The translations under genes were made by a program, and so were the position numbers. A stretch of DNA of 64,000 nucleotides, from NCBI RefSeq assembly GCF_001675285.1, contig NZ_LSGQ01000003.1, forward strand, positions 372,001 to 436,000. The letters are read 5' to 3'. Of the stretch, positions 54,992 through 63,519 are shown piece by piece. Under the pieces are notes generated by a model, which saw nothing but the letters and a program-made list of their open reading frames with translations, did not search any database and was not told where the DNA came from. Positions within the stretch are counted from its first letter, which is position 1, and the number at the start of each line of letters is the position of its first letter. Source of the stretch: Elizabethkingia miricola (GTDB lineage Bacteria > Bacteroidota > Bacteroidia > Flavobacteriales > Weeksellaceae).

Positions 54992-55441
54992 ATGAAATAT
55001 TGGTATGTTATTACAGTAATACTATTGGTCTCCTGGATACCACAAGACGAAATAAGTAATAATGTAGGGAAAGAACAACAGGACTGTCCATGCTCAGAAT
55101 ATAATAATCGCCCCGTAATCGGAACCAATATCCGCTTCGGCAAGAATGGAGTTTTATTTCAGTGTGCTACTGTTATTCGGGCTTATGTGCCAGATGAAGA
55201 CGGAAAAAATGAACATGAAGAATCTCACATTAGCTGTATCGCTAAAAAAAGCAAAACCTATAAATTGGCAGACAGTATAACTTATTTTGGCAAGAACGAT
55301 TGGGTGAAGGTACCCAAAGCCGTATTTCTGAAAAGGAAACAAACGATTATTGCTAAACCCCATGACGGTTTTTATCAGTTTGAATTGAATGAAAAACATC
55401 AAATAATTTCTGTAAATGAGTTTTATATCAATAAACGATGA
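54992..55441 (+). CDS. Small secreted protein of unknown function
   Basis: A 149-aa protein with an N-terminal signal or anchor helix (about 1-16). The mature part has several Cys (QDCPCSEY, LFQCATV, HISCIAKK) and a beta-rich look, ending in FELNEKHQIISVNEFY. Nothing recognised. Starts after the pafA terminator and precedes a WG-repeat lipoprotein by 55 bases. Confidence 0.55.
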   Translation: MKYWYVITVILLVSWIPQDEISNNVGKEQQDCPCSEYNNRPVIGTNIRFGKNGVLFQCATVIRAYVPDEDGKNEHEESHISCIAKKSKTYKLADSITYFGKNDWVKVPKAVFLKRKQTIIAKPHDGFYQFELNEKHQIISVNEFYINKR

Positions 55442-55496
55442 TATATTTGGTTCTTAATTATTCCTATTTATTATCTAAAACTACACAAAACATCAT

Positions 55497-57581
55497 ATGA
55501 AAATAAAAAGTTTATTAGCTTTTCTTATCATCAGTATTATACTGGGATCATGTTCCAGTAAAGGAATTGAAGATATCGAAACAAAAGCTGATTATATCCA
55601 ATCGCGCTCCGGAATGTCTCAGAGTCAGTTGAAAGAGCAGCTAGATAAAGACGCAAAGTTTATAAAAAGAGTGATAGATACGGCTAACAGTGTCGAGTTT
55701 TCCGGTAGTTTCTCCATGAGTGCTAAAGTCTCCGGATCAGGAACTGGGACTGTTAGAGATACTGCGAAAGCTTTTGGTTTGGGCTCACCCGATTCTATCC
55801 GAAAAGATTTTAATGATATTAAAGAAGTTAATGCTATTCAGTCTTTCAGATTACCTACCTCAGGATTTTCTTTTAACCCTTTGAAGGCGATGCAGAAAAT
55901 AGATGCTTATGATATCAAATATAAAATCAACAAAATTTTTGAAGGAAATAAAGAGGTTACACCTGAAAGTCTGAAATTAAAACAACCGGATAGTATAGCG
56001 GTAACAGCCAGCTATTCTTTTCCTGTAGCTTATGATACTTTGGTTATTAGCAAATCTAACCTCAAAGAGGCAACTTACAAAGGAACAAAAATTGAAATCG
56101 ATAAGTTTGATGGACAGTCAGCTGAAATTAGCATTCCGATAGAAATAGGTTCTAAGATTATTGGGCAGCAAGGTGTAACATCAGATGGTGTTTTGGTTGC
56201 AACCAGTAATTATTCGAGTTTCCCTTCTACAGGAATAAGCAGTCAGGTGCTGGGAGAAATGCAAAAAATGCTGAATACCTTAAAGAAAGCAGGAGGAGAA
56301 GCTGGCAAAGAAGCTATGGTTAAAGACTTACAGGAGCTTTCCGAAAAAGCCTTTACTTATAAGAACAAACTTCAGCAGCTTACAAAAGATATTGATGAAT
56401 TTGCTAAAGCAGACGACAAGAAGCTTTCTTTCGGAAAAATAATGCGTATCATAGAAGAATTTACAAAAAAGTATAAGGATCTGATCGCTCCAAAAACTTC
56501 GAAAATAGAATTAGGATTTCCAGCTGAAGTGGATAAAATCTATTTTTATGTAGCTACGAAAGAAGAGATACTAAGTAAAGATTTGATGGCTTCTGCTTTA
56601 ATAAAGCCCGAAGGAAATGAAGTGTTCTTTGATGAAAAGTCCGATCGATACGGAATCATAGACAAAAATTCCAATATTATCATTCCGGCAACTTACGAAC
56701 AGTTAGAGCGGAAAGATAATCTGTATTTTACAAATCGTGTAGATACAATAGAAACCTCTTATTTTCTGGATCTGAAAAATAAGAAACTGGAAAAACTGCC
56801 AGATAATATGAGCTATAAAAGAACACTGAATAATGATTTTTCTTTGTTTAACAATAAAGAGGATTATACAGGGGTTCTTAAAAATAATAAGGATGAGATT
56901 ATTCCTTTTAAATATGATGATATTACAATGGCCGGGAATGTTTTTATAGCGAAAGCTACAAAAAGAGGACGACCATACTACGATTTCTATTCTATAAAAG
57001 GAAAGAAACTGGAAACACCATTTACAAAGGAAGTATCCACAACAGAAGGAAGCCCTAATATTGTAATTAAAGGGAAAGACAATAAATATGGTGTAATAGA
57101 TGAGAACGGAAAGCTGACAGTAGAAATGAAACCTAATGAATTGCGGAGTATAGGGCAAAATATGATTGCCTACAGAGAACTTCCTACCAAAGAAATGGAG
57201 TATATAGATCTCGAAAAATTAGGAATTATGACAGGTGACGGAAAAATAATTTCACAACCACAGTACTCCTATGTTGGTAACTTTTCCAGCGGGCTGGCTC
57301 CGGTAGCAATTTATGACTCAGGTAATTCTCCTTATTTTTATATCAATACCAAAGGGCAGCCTGTTTTTAATTATAAATTCGATGAGGCTTATCCTTTTTA
57401 TAAAGGTTATGCACTTATTTTATCCAGTGGTGAATATTATTTAATCGATACCAAAGGAAATAAAGTCTTAACCTTCCCGGGAGGAGCAGATTACAAAGCA
57501 GATATTATAAGTCATCCTACTGCACATTATAATATTAATGGTCAATACTACGATTACAAAGGCAACCCGGTTAAATTATAA
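55497..57581 (+). CDS. WG-repeat lipoprotein
   Basis: A 694-aa lipoprotein (lipobox ILGSC, Cys19). The N-terminal half is helical and beta-rich without a name. Residues about 380-690 hold WG-type beta repeats: YGIIDKNSNIIIPATYEQL, YTGVLKNNKDEIIPFKYDD, YGVIDENGKLTVEM, and YFYINTKGQPVFNYKFDE near the end. WG repeats often mediate binding at the surface or in the periplasm. A second lipoprotein follows 13 bases downstream. Confidence 0.75.
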   Translation: MKIKSLLAFLIISIILGSCSSKGIEDIETKADYIQSRSGMSQSQLKEQLDKDAKFIKRVIDTANSVEFSGSFSMSAKVSGSGTGTVRDTAKAFGLGSPDSIRKDFNDIKEVNAIQSFRLPTSGFSFNPLKAMQKIDAYDIKYKINKIFEGNKEVTPESLKLKQPDSIAVTASYSFPVAYDTLVISKSNLKEATYKGTKIEIDKFDGQSAEISIPIEIGSKIIGQQGVTSDGVLVATSNYSSFPSTGISSQVLGEMQKMLNTLKKAGGEAGKEAMVKDLQELSEKAFTYKNKLQQLTKDIDEFAKADDKKLSFGKIMRIIEEFTKKYKDLIAPKTSKIELGFPAEVDKIYFYVATKEEILSKDLMASALIKPEGNEVFFDEKSDRYGIIDKNSNIIIPATYEQLERKDNLYFTNRVDTIETSYFLDLKNKKLEKLPDNMSYKRTLNNDFSLFNNKEDYTGVLKNNKDEIIPFKYDDITMAGNVFIAKATKRGRPYYDFYSIKGKKLETPFTKEVSTTEGSPNIVIKGKDNKYGVIDENGKLTVEMKPNELRSIGQNMIAYRELPTKEMEYIDLEKLGIMTGDGKIISQPQYSYVGNFSSGLAPVAIYDSGNSPYFYINTKGQPVFNYKFDEAYPFYKGYALILSSGEYYLIDTKGNKVLTFPGGADYKADIISHPTAHYNINGQYYDYKGNPVKL

Positions 57582-57594
57582 AACATACTGAAAA

Positions 57595-58326
57595 ATGAAA
57601 AAGATATTTATTATAACAACGGCTTTATTTCTGCTTAGTTCGTGTAGTAAAGCACCAGAGTATGGGAAGAATGTTTTGGATCTCAATAATTTTGACTTTA
57701 AACTAAACCTTGATAAATTTTTCAAAGATGAAAACGTATTTCGAGGTAAAACCAATTACTCAATTTCATCGGAAGAACAAAGTATTAAAAACAGCGCTGT
57801 ACAACAAAACTATATTCAGTATAGTACAGTATCCATGAGTAAAAAGCGTCCACTAGCTTCATTTGCAGATGTAAAGTTTGAATCTTTAGGCCTATGTTCA
57901 GACGAAAATGATGAAAGGGTATTGTTAGTAAGTGCTCAAACCGATTATGCGACGCCAGCTGATATTATTAAAATTATTGACCAGCTGAACAAGGATTTTG
58001 GAGAAGCAGAGATTAAAGATATTGGTGGAAATGGTGATGAACTGATCCTGAGATGGGCGAAAGGAGACAAGGTAAGTATATTCTCTTTGCGGATTCCGTT
58101 TACTCTGGAAAGTGCTTCTAATGAAAATAGTGCCCATGATTATTACAGTCAGAGCGATGAAGATAAAAAGAAAGAAAAGTTCAATAATTCTTTATATCAA
58201 CAGCTAAAGGATAAAATAAAAGAAGAGAAAGAGGTGAAATGTACACTTTTCTTCTCCAAGGCAGATTTTGATAAAGCTTTAGATCAGGCTTCAAGCTACT
58301 CAGGAGATTTAACTTCATACAGATAA
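57595..58326 (+). CDS. Lipoprotein of unknown function, partner of the WG-repeat lipoprotein
   Basis: A 243-aa lipoprotein (lipobox LLSSC, Cys17), with a charged, helical mature part (IDQLNKDFGEAEI near the middle). No domain recognised. Its start is 13 bases after the WG protein, so the two are co-expressed and may work together. Confidence 0.65.
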   Translation: MKKIFIITTALFLLSSCSKAPEYGKNVLDLNNFDFKLNLDKFFKDENVFRGKTNYSISSEEQSIKNSAVQQNYIQYSTVSMSKKRPLASFADVKFESLGLCSDENDERVLLVSAQTDYATPADIIKIIDQLNKDFGEAEIKDIGGNGDELILRWAKGDKVSIFSLRIPFTLESASNENSAHDYYSQSDEDKKKEKFNNSLYQQLKDKIKEEKEVKCTLFFSKADFDKALDQASSYSGDLTSYR

Positions 58327-58355
58327 AAAACGCCCCGGTTTTCCGGGGCGTTTTT
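58326..58355. terminator. Bidirectional terminator
   Basis: A GC-rich hairpin AACGCCCCGG/CCGGGGCGTT with a small loop, between the lipoprotein gene and the converging DUF4136 gene. Confidence 0.9.
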
Positions 58356-58373
58356 ATACTCAAAAATTATGAA

Positions 58374-58922
58374 TTATCTTTTGTTCTGCATTTGTTGCGG
58401 AGGATAATTTTTCAATACCTCAGCTACCATATTAGGAATTTGTTTAGCTTTGGTTTTAGGACTGTCTACATTCAATCCACTACCGATTCCCTGCCATACT
58501 AATTTGTTGGTACGGGAGTCAACAAAATCCATTACCAATGTACCTCTGTTATAGTAGTCTGTGTAGGTTCTGTTATATCCCCAACCCATTCCCCAGTAAG
58601 GACCTCCCCAGCCCATTCCCCAGCCGTAGCCCCAAGGTGAAGTAGTTTGGATATCCTGGATTTCTTTATGTGTAGCTTTCAGATTAATTACAAGGTCTGC
58701 AGGAGAAGCTTCTGTCATTCCTTTAGCGTTCATCTGTTGTCTGATGGAGCCAATAACGCGCTCCCTGTCAATATCATTCAGTTTTAGATCGTTCTGACGG
58801 ATTTCATAAGTCCGATATTGGTTGAAACTGGCACTCTGATCATAATCAGATCTTACATTGAAAGGACTACATGATCCTAAAGTAAGTATTGCTGCCAGAG
58901 CTATGATTACGTAATTTTTCAT
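58374..58922 (-). CDS. DUF4136 lipoprotein
   Basis: A 182-aa lipoprotein (lipobox LTLGSC, Cys19) with the DUF4136 pattern: YDQSASFNQYRTYEI, then a Gly/Trp/Tyr-rich stretch (GWGMGWGGPYWGMGWGYN), then GTLVMDFVDSRTNKLVWQGIGSG. Function unknown; probably envelope-associated. It is 12 bases downstream of a 57-aa DUF5522 gene on the same strand. Confidence 0.85.
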   Translation of the reverse strand: MKNYVIIALAAILTLGSCSPFNVRSDYDQSASFNQYRTYEIRQNDLKLNDIDRERVIGSIRQQMNAKGMTEASPADLVINLKATHKEIQDIQTTSPWGYGWGMGWGGPYWGMGWGYNRTYTDYYNRGTLVMDFVDSRTNKLVWQGIGSGLNVDSPKTKAKQIPNMVAEVLKNYPPQQMQNKR

Positions 58923-58933
58923 AATAGAGTCAA

Positions 58934-59107
58934 TTATTTTTTCTTTTTGTTGAACGTATCTGTTTTTTTATCATACCCATACGGGCAGTGTTTACAACCA
59001 TTCTTACAGCAATAACCACGCCTTAAATGGAATTTTTCAGTAAAAACTTTATAACCTTGTTCGTTATAATAAAAGTCTTCATTTTCTTTGATTGTATTCT
59101 CCTGCAT
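58934..59107 (-). CDS. DUF5522 small cysteine-rich protein (57 aa)
   Basis: A short gene read directly from the sequence: MQENTIKENEDFYYNEQ, then GYKVFTEKFHLRRGYCC, then KNGCKHCPYGYDKKTDTFNK, ending in lysines and TAA. YCCKNGCKHCPYGY is the hallmark of the DUF5522 family, with four close cysteines (likely metal site). Function is unknown. Followed by the DUF4136 gene at 12 bases, so the two may be one transcript. Confidence 0.82.
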   Translation of the reverse strand: MQENTIKENEDFYYNEQGYKVFTEKFHLRRGYCCKNGCKHCPYGYDKKTDTFNKKKK

Positions 59108-59130
59108 AAGTTAAAATCTTAAATGATTTT

Positions 59131-59138
59131 TATCTTTG
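59131..59138 (+). promoter_or_regulatory. Promoter -7 box of the 59143 operon
   Basis: TATCTTTG, ending 4 bases before the ATG at 59143. The first gene is probably translated from a leaderless transcript. Confidence 0.55.
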
Positions 59139-59142
59139 TCAA

Positions 59143-59469
59143 ATGATTTTGGTATGTAAATCTTTACTCAAAAATACAAAAATTACGGCGATAACGTTGT
59201 TCCCTTTCATTCTGTTGAAAAAAAAAGAATTAAAGGAAGATTTTGTATTGCTCAATCATGAGAAAATTCATCTGCGGCAACAGTTGGAGCTGCTGATATT
59301 ACCGTTTTATATTTTGTATATGATAGAATACGGAATCAAGTATTTTAAACTGAAAAACGCACACAAAGCTTATCTCGCTATTTCCTTCGAGCGGGAAGCT
59401 TATGCAAAAGAAGATGATTTTGATTATCTGAAAAAAAGAAAATTCTGGAATTTTATAAAATATTGGTAG
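59143..59469 (+). CDS. Small membrane protein with an HExxH motif
   Basis: A 108-aa protein with FVLLNHEKIHLRQQLELLIL, in which HEKIH is an HExxH motif, followed by a hydrophobic helix (about 49-64, LLILPFYILYMIEY) and a distal EREAYAKE that could supply a third metal ligand. It resembles the minimal core of M48/M56-type membrane metalloproteases. The catalytic role is inference. It ends one base before the next gene, in one operon with the PLP enzyme, GH73 and hemL. Confidence 0.6.
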   Translation: MILVCKSLLKNTKITAITLFPFILLKKKELKEDFVLLNHEKIHLRQQLELLILPFYILYMIEYGIKYFKLKNAHKAYLAISFEREAYAKEDDFDYLKKRKFWNFIKYW

Positions 59470-59470
59470 C

Positions 59471-60382
59471 ATGCTGACACTTCCAAAAACCGAAATACCT
59501 ATTCAGAAAATTAAATCCGGAGATGTAGATATCTTTCTGAAAAGAGAAGATCTCATCCATCCTGATATTTCCGGAAATAAGTATTGGAAACTATTTTATA
59601 ATGTCAATCATTATTTAAATCAAAAAATAGAAAAGCCCCTTATTATTACATTCGGAGGGGCTTTCTCAAATCATATTGCTACAGTTGCAGCGTTTGGCAG
59701 GATTTTTAGTATTTCTACTATGGGGATTATCCGGGGGGAAGAACTGGAAGCCAGATTTTTAGAAAATGTTACGCTGAGAAAAGCGCATGAAAATGGGATG
59801 GACTTCAGGTTTGTAAGCCGGACGGACTATCGGAATAAAGATGCAATAACAGAAAAACTCCGGAAAGAGTTCCCGGAAGCACTAATTGTGCCGGAAGGAG
59901 GAAGTAATCTGCAAGCTGTTGAGGGCGTGAAGTTTATGCTGACGGAACATACAAAAGATTTTGATTACCTTTGCACGGCTGTTGGGACAGGCGGAAGTAT
60001 TGCGGGGATTTCTAAGTATGCGGAAGAAAACCAGAAAGTTATCGGATTTACAGTTGTCAGAGATGTTAGCCTTGAGCAAAGGATCAAAGAACTGAGTACT
60101 AAAAATAACTTTAATCTGATTGAAGCAGATTATGGAGGCTACGGTAAAATATCCGACGAAATTGTACGTTTCATAAACGATTTTTGGAAGCAATACAATA
60201 TCCCGCTGGATCCTGTATATACAGGTAAGATGATGATGAGACTCTTTCAGTTAGTCGAAGAAGGATTTTTTCCTGCCGGCAGCAAAATATTGGCCTTCCA
60301 TACAGGAGGTTTGCAAGGAATTGAAGGAGCGAACCAGTTATTAAGAAATAAAAACAGAAATACGATAGAGATTAGGTTATGA
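59471..60382 (+). CDS. PLP-dependent ACC deaminase/D-cysteine desulfhydrase-family enzyme
   Basis: A 303-aa fold-type II PLP enzyme. SGNKYWKLF holds the PLP lysine, FGGAFSNHIATVAA matches the substrate-carboxylate loop and AVGTGGSIAG the phosphate-binding loop. Members deaminate 1-aminocyclopropane-1-carboxylate or desulfhydrate D-cysteine; which of these applies is not decidable. The stop overlaps the following glucosaminidase start by four bases (ATGA). Confidence 0.85.
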   Translation: MLTLPKTEIPIQKIKSGDVDIFLKREDLIHPDISGNKYWKLFYNVNHYLNQKIEKPLIITFGGAFSNHIATVAAFGRIFSISTMGIIRGEELEARFLENVTLRKAHENGMDFRFVSRTDYRNKDAITEKLRKEFPEALIVPEGGSNLQAVEGVKFMLTEHTKDFDYLCTAVGTGGSIAGISKYAEENQKVIGFTVVRDVSLEQRIKELSTKNNFNLIEADYGGYGKISDEIVRFINDFWKQYNIPLDPVYTGKMMMRLFQLVEEGFFPAGSKILAFHTGGLQGIEGANQLLRNKNRNTIEIRL

Positions 60383-61419
60383 AGAAACTTTTAAGTATAT
60401 GTCTTGTTGTTTCGGCATTTGCAGTAAAAGCCCAAACGTGGAATACAGAAGAGCAATATATTCAGAGATTTGCTCCTTATGCTGTAGAAGAAATGGAATT
60501 GTATAAAGTGCCTGCAAGTATTACTCTTGCTCAGGGGCTTATTGAAACGGCTGGAGGGCAAAGCCGCCTGGCTCAGGAAGGGAAAAACCACTTTGGTATC
60601 AAATGTAAAGAAACCTGGACAGGTAAGACGATGTCCCATACAGATGATGCTCCAAACGAATGCTTCAGAGTTTATGAGTCTCCCAAAGACTCTTACAGAG
60701 ACCACTCTCTGTTTTTAACAACCAGAAAGCATTACAGTCCACTTTTCCTTTTAGATGTTAAAGATTATAAAGCATGGGCTTACGGACTTAAAAGATCCGG
60801 ATATGCAACCAACCCTAGCTATGCTCCGGCGCTAATCAGAAAAATTGAACAATACAGACTTTATGAGTTCGATAATATCTCGAGCGATAAAGTTTATGCA
60901 ACATTACTAAACAGATATCCTGACCTTAAAAATGATGCTGTATTTATGGCTCAGGTATCTCAGAATAAGAAAAATAAAGATATTCCTGTTCAGACGGTTG
61001 TTTATCAGGAACCTAAAAAGAAAGCTGAAGAAACAAGACTTGTTACACCTCAGGCTATCTTAGATAATATTCTGGTGAAAAATCACCCTAACGGAGATCT
61101 TAAGTTCATTGTAATTCCTGAGAAAATAGATCTTTCTTATATTTCCCAGAAATATGGAGTTTCTGTATCCAGATTAATGAAGTACAATGAATTGGACGGA
61201 ACTCAGTTACAGAAAAACCAGATCGTATTTTTAGAATCTAAAAACTCTTCCGGAAATCAGAAAACTTATAATGCAAAAACAGGAGAAACAATGTATGATA
61301 TCTCCCAGAAGTTTGCAATAAAACTGGCAAAACTTTATAAAAAGAACAGAATGTCTTTTGGAGAGCAGCCAGTAGCCGGTCAGTTAGTATATTTAGATTC
61401 TAAAAAACCAAGAAATTAA
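60379..61419 (+). CDS. GH73-type glucosaminidase with two LysM repeats
   Basis: A 346-aa exported peptidoglycan hydrolase with a signal peptide (1-18). Residues about 25-160 form the FlgJ/glucosaminidase domain: [19 protein letters not shown] with the catalytic Glu, [11 protein letters not shown] and [14 protein letters not shown]. Two LysM domains follow (about 228-275, [19 protein letters not shown]; about 295-342, [20 protein letters not shown]), which bind GlcNAc-containing glycan. Overlaps hemL by one base (TAATG). Confidence 0.9.
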   Translation: MKKLLSICLVVSAFAVKAQTWNTEEQYIQRFAPYAVEEMELYKVPASITLAQGLIETAGGQSRLAQEGKNHFGIKCKETWTGKTMSHTDDAPNECFRVYESPKDSYRDHSLFLTTRKHYSPLFLLDVKDYKAWAYGLKRSGYATNPSYAPALIRKIEQYRLYEFDNISSDKVYATLLNRYPDLKNDAVFMAQVSQNKKNKDIPVQTVVYQEPKKKAEETRLVTPQAILDNILVKNHPNGDLKFIVIPEKIDLSYISQKYGVSVSRLMKYNELDGTQLQKNQIVFLESKNSSGNQKTYNAKTGETMYDISQKFAIKLAKLYKKNRMSFGEQPVAGQLVYLDSKKPRN

Positions 61420-62693
61420 TGTTATACCAAAGAAGTAGTGCTCTTTTCGATGAAGCACAACGTTATATCCCGGGAGGAGTTAACTCTCCCGTTAGAGCTT
61501 TCAGATCAGTAGGAGGAGTTCCGGTATTTATGAAGTCAGCAAAAGGAGCTTATCTTACCGATGCAGATAACAGACAATATGTAGATTATATCAACTCATG
61601 GGGACCTGCAATTGTAGGGCATACCCATCCGGTGGTATTAGAGGCAATTCAGAAACAGGCAGAAAGTGGTTTTTCTTTCGGAGCGCCAACTGAGTTGGAA
61701 ACCGAAATTGCAAAACTTATTACAAGTGTTGTTCCTAATATAGATAAAATCAGAATGGTATCTTCCGGTACAGAAGCATGTATGAGTGCTATTCGTTTAG
61801 CACGTGGCTATACCGGAAAAGATAAATTTATAAAATTTGAAGGTTGCTACCATGGTCACTCAGATTCATTCCTGATTAAAGCAGGAAGTGGAGCCGCAAC
61901 CTTTGGAGATCCAAACAGTCCCGGAGTTACAAAAGGAACAGCTCAGGATACTTTACTGGCAAGATATAATGATATCGAGCAGGTAAAAGAATTATTCAGC
62001 CAGAACGAAGGCCAGATTGCTGCAGTTATTGTAGAACCTGTTGCCGGGAATATGGGTTGTGTACTTCCTGAAAATGATTTCCTGCAAAAACTAAGACAGG
62101 TTTGTGATGAGCATAAGGCCCTGCTTATTTTTGATGAAGTAATGACAGGATTCCGTCTAAGTATGGGGGGAGCACAAGAAGCTTTAGGTGTCAATGCAGA
62201 TATCGTAACTTTTGGTAAAGTTATCGGAGGCGGGATGCCGGTAGGTGCATTTGCAGCCCGTAATGAAATTATGGATAATCTTTCTCCTTTAGGAAGTGTA
62301 TATCAGGCAGGAACTTTAAGCGGTAATCCGTTGGCAATGCGTGCAGGTTTAACAACATTGCAATTGATTAAAGAAGACAAAGACTTCTTCAACAGGATTA
62401 ACAAAACAACAGAAACTCTTGATCAGGAGATTACTAAAATACTTACTGAAAAAGGAATAGCACATCATATTAACCGTTTTGGCAGTATGATGTCAGTATT
62501 CTTCAATACCAATAAGGTTTCTGATTTTGATGAAGCTGCACAAGCAGATCATACGACATTCAACAAGTTTTTCCATCATCTATTGGCAGAAGGTATTTAC
62601 CTGCCGCCAAGTGGATACGAAACATGGTTTATTTCCGATGCAATTAAAGATGCAGAAGTGAATAAAACATTGGAAGCAATCAGAAAGTTTTAA
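61419..62693 (+). CDS. hemL: Glutamate-1-semialdehyde 2,1-aminomutase
   Basis: HemL converts glutamate-1-semialdehyde to 5-aminolevulinate, feeding HemB at 3363. At 424 aa it has SRSxxLF-like start, [30 protein letters not shown] and [14 protein letters not shown] with the PLP lysine. So this organism makes ALA by the C5 pathway. Last gene of the 59143 operon. Confidence 0.96.
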   Translation: MLYQRSSALFDEAQRYIPGGVNSPVRAFRSVGGVPVFMKSAKGAYLTDADNRQYVDYINSWGPAIVGHTHPVVLEAIQKQAESGFSFGAPTELETEIAKLITSVVPNIDKIRMVSSGTEACMSAIRLARGYTGKDKFIKFEGCYHGHSDSFLIKAGSGAATFGDPNSPGVTKGTAQDTLLARYNDIEQVKELFSQNEGQIAAVIVEPVAGNMGCVLPENDFLQKLRQVCDEHKALLIFDEVMTGFRLSMGGAQEALGVNADIVTFGKVIGGGMPVGAFAARNEIMDNLSPLGSVYQAGTLSGNPLAMRAGLTTLQLIKEDKDFFNRINKTTETLDQEITKILTEKGIAHHINRFGSMMSVFFNTNKVSDFDEAAQADHTTFNKFFHHLLAEGIYLPPSGYETWFISDAIKDAEVNKTLEAIRKF

Positions 62694-62713
62694 GATTAAT
62701 ACTTTACAGATAA

Positions 62714-62744
62714 TAAAAACGAGCCCTTTAAGGCTCGTTTTATT
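62714..62744. terminator. Bidirectional terminator hemL/racemase
   Basis: A hairpin with arms AAAACGAGCC and GGCTCGTTTT, loop about five bases. Confidence 0.85.
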
Positions 62745-62749
62745 TTTAG

Positions 62750-63430
62750 TTAGAATATACTCATTGCTTTTTCACATTGGATTTGCAGGGTGTCTATAAG
62801 ATTTACCGGGCTGTCCATTTGTTTGTATAAAAGCGGAATTTCTGTACAGCCTAATATAAAAGCGTCCAGATGGCTGTATTTTTCATTAAGTTTTTCAAAA
62901 TAAGCTATAGATTCTGGTGTTACAGGTTTTCCGGAAGAAAGCTGAATTTGTATTTTCTGGATTTCAGTTCTCTCTTCTTCGTCCGGAATTACAACATTAA
63001 TACCAGCCTGAATAAGAGGTTCCTTAAAGAAATCGCTTTCCATTGTATACTTGGTACCGAGAAGTAAAACATTTTTATAATTATTATTTAGAATATATTC
63101 TTTGGTAAGCTCTATAATATGGAATACAGGAATATTGATTTCCAATTCATGTTTTATAAGATCAAAAGCTTTATGCAAAGTATTGTTAGCAATCATTACA
63201 CAAGATGGATTGCTGTCCAGCAATACCTGGAGTTCTTTTTTTAATAGCTGTGGAATTACATCCCAGCCATCATTATAATTGCTTTTGATTTCGTTGTAGT
63301 CAATACTGTAAAGCAAAATCGGACATGAATGGAAAGCTCCAAACTTTTGGTTGTAAAGCTTATTAAGGGTTTCATAGTATAATATTGTAGAAGGATAACT
63401 TGTACCTCCTAATATTCCTATTTTTTTCAT
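62750..63430 (-). CDS. Aspartate/glutamate racemase-family protein with one catalytic Cys replaced by Asn
   Basis: A 226-aa protein starting MKKIGILGGTSYPSTILYYE, the typical Asp/Glu racemase start; the frame to 63532 is not used. The family needs two cysteines. Here the first (CNTxH) is ANNTLH with Asn82 in its place, while the second is present (LGCTEIPLL, Cys195). One-cysteine homologues such as E. coli YgeA have Thr at the first position. It may therefore be a one-sided or different activity. Confidence 0.82.
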   Translation of the reverse strand: MKKIGILGGTSYPSTILYYETLNKLYNQKFGAFHSCPILLYSIDYNEIKSNYNDGWDVIPQLLKKELQVLLDSNPSCVMIANNTLHKAFDLIKHELEINIPVFHIIELTKEYILNNNYKNVLLLGTKYTMESDFFKEPLIQAGINVVIPDEEERTEIQKIQIQLSSGKPVTPESIAYFEKLNEKYSHLDAFILGCTEIPLLYKQMDSPVNLIDTLQIQCEKAMSIF

Positions 63431-63519
63431 TACTGAAGGGTATTTTAATTTTATGGTTAAGGTATAAAAACTTTTATAATCCGTTACTTTTCCCGAAATT
63501 CGGGCAGCAAATATAAGAC

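Noticed and set aside
56703-57158. A 151-aa minus-strand frame inside the WG-repeat lipoprotein
   Set aside because: It is rich in Cys, Ile and Phe as expected from reading antisense AT-rich coding sequence and has no support.
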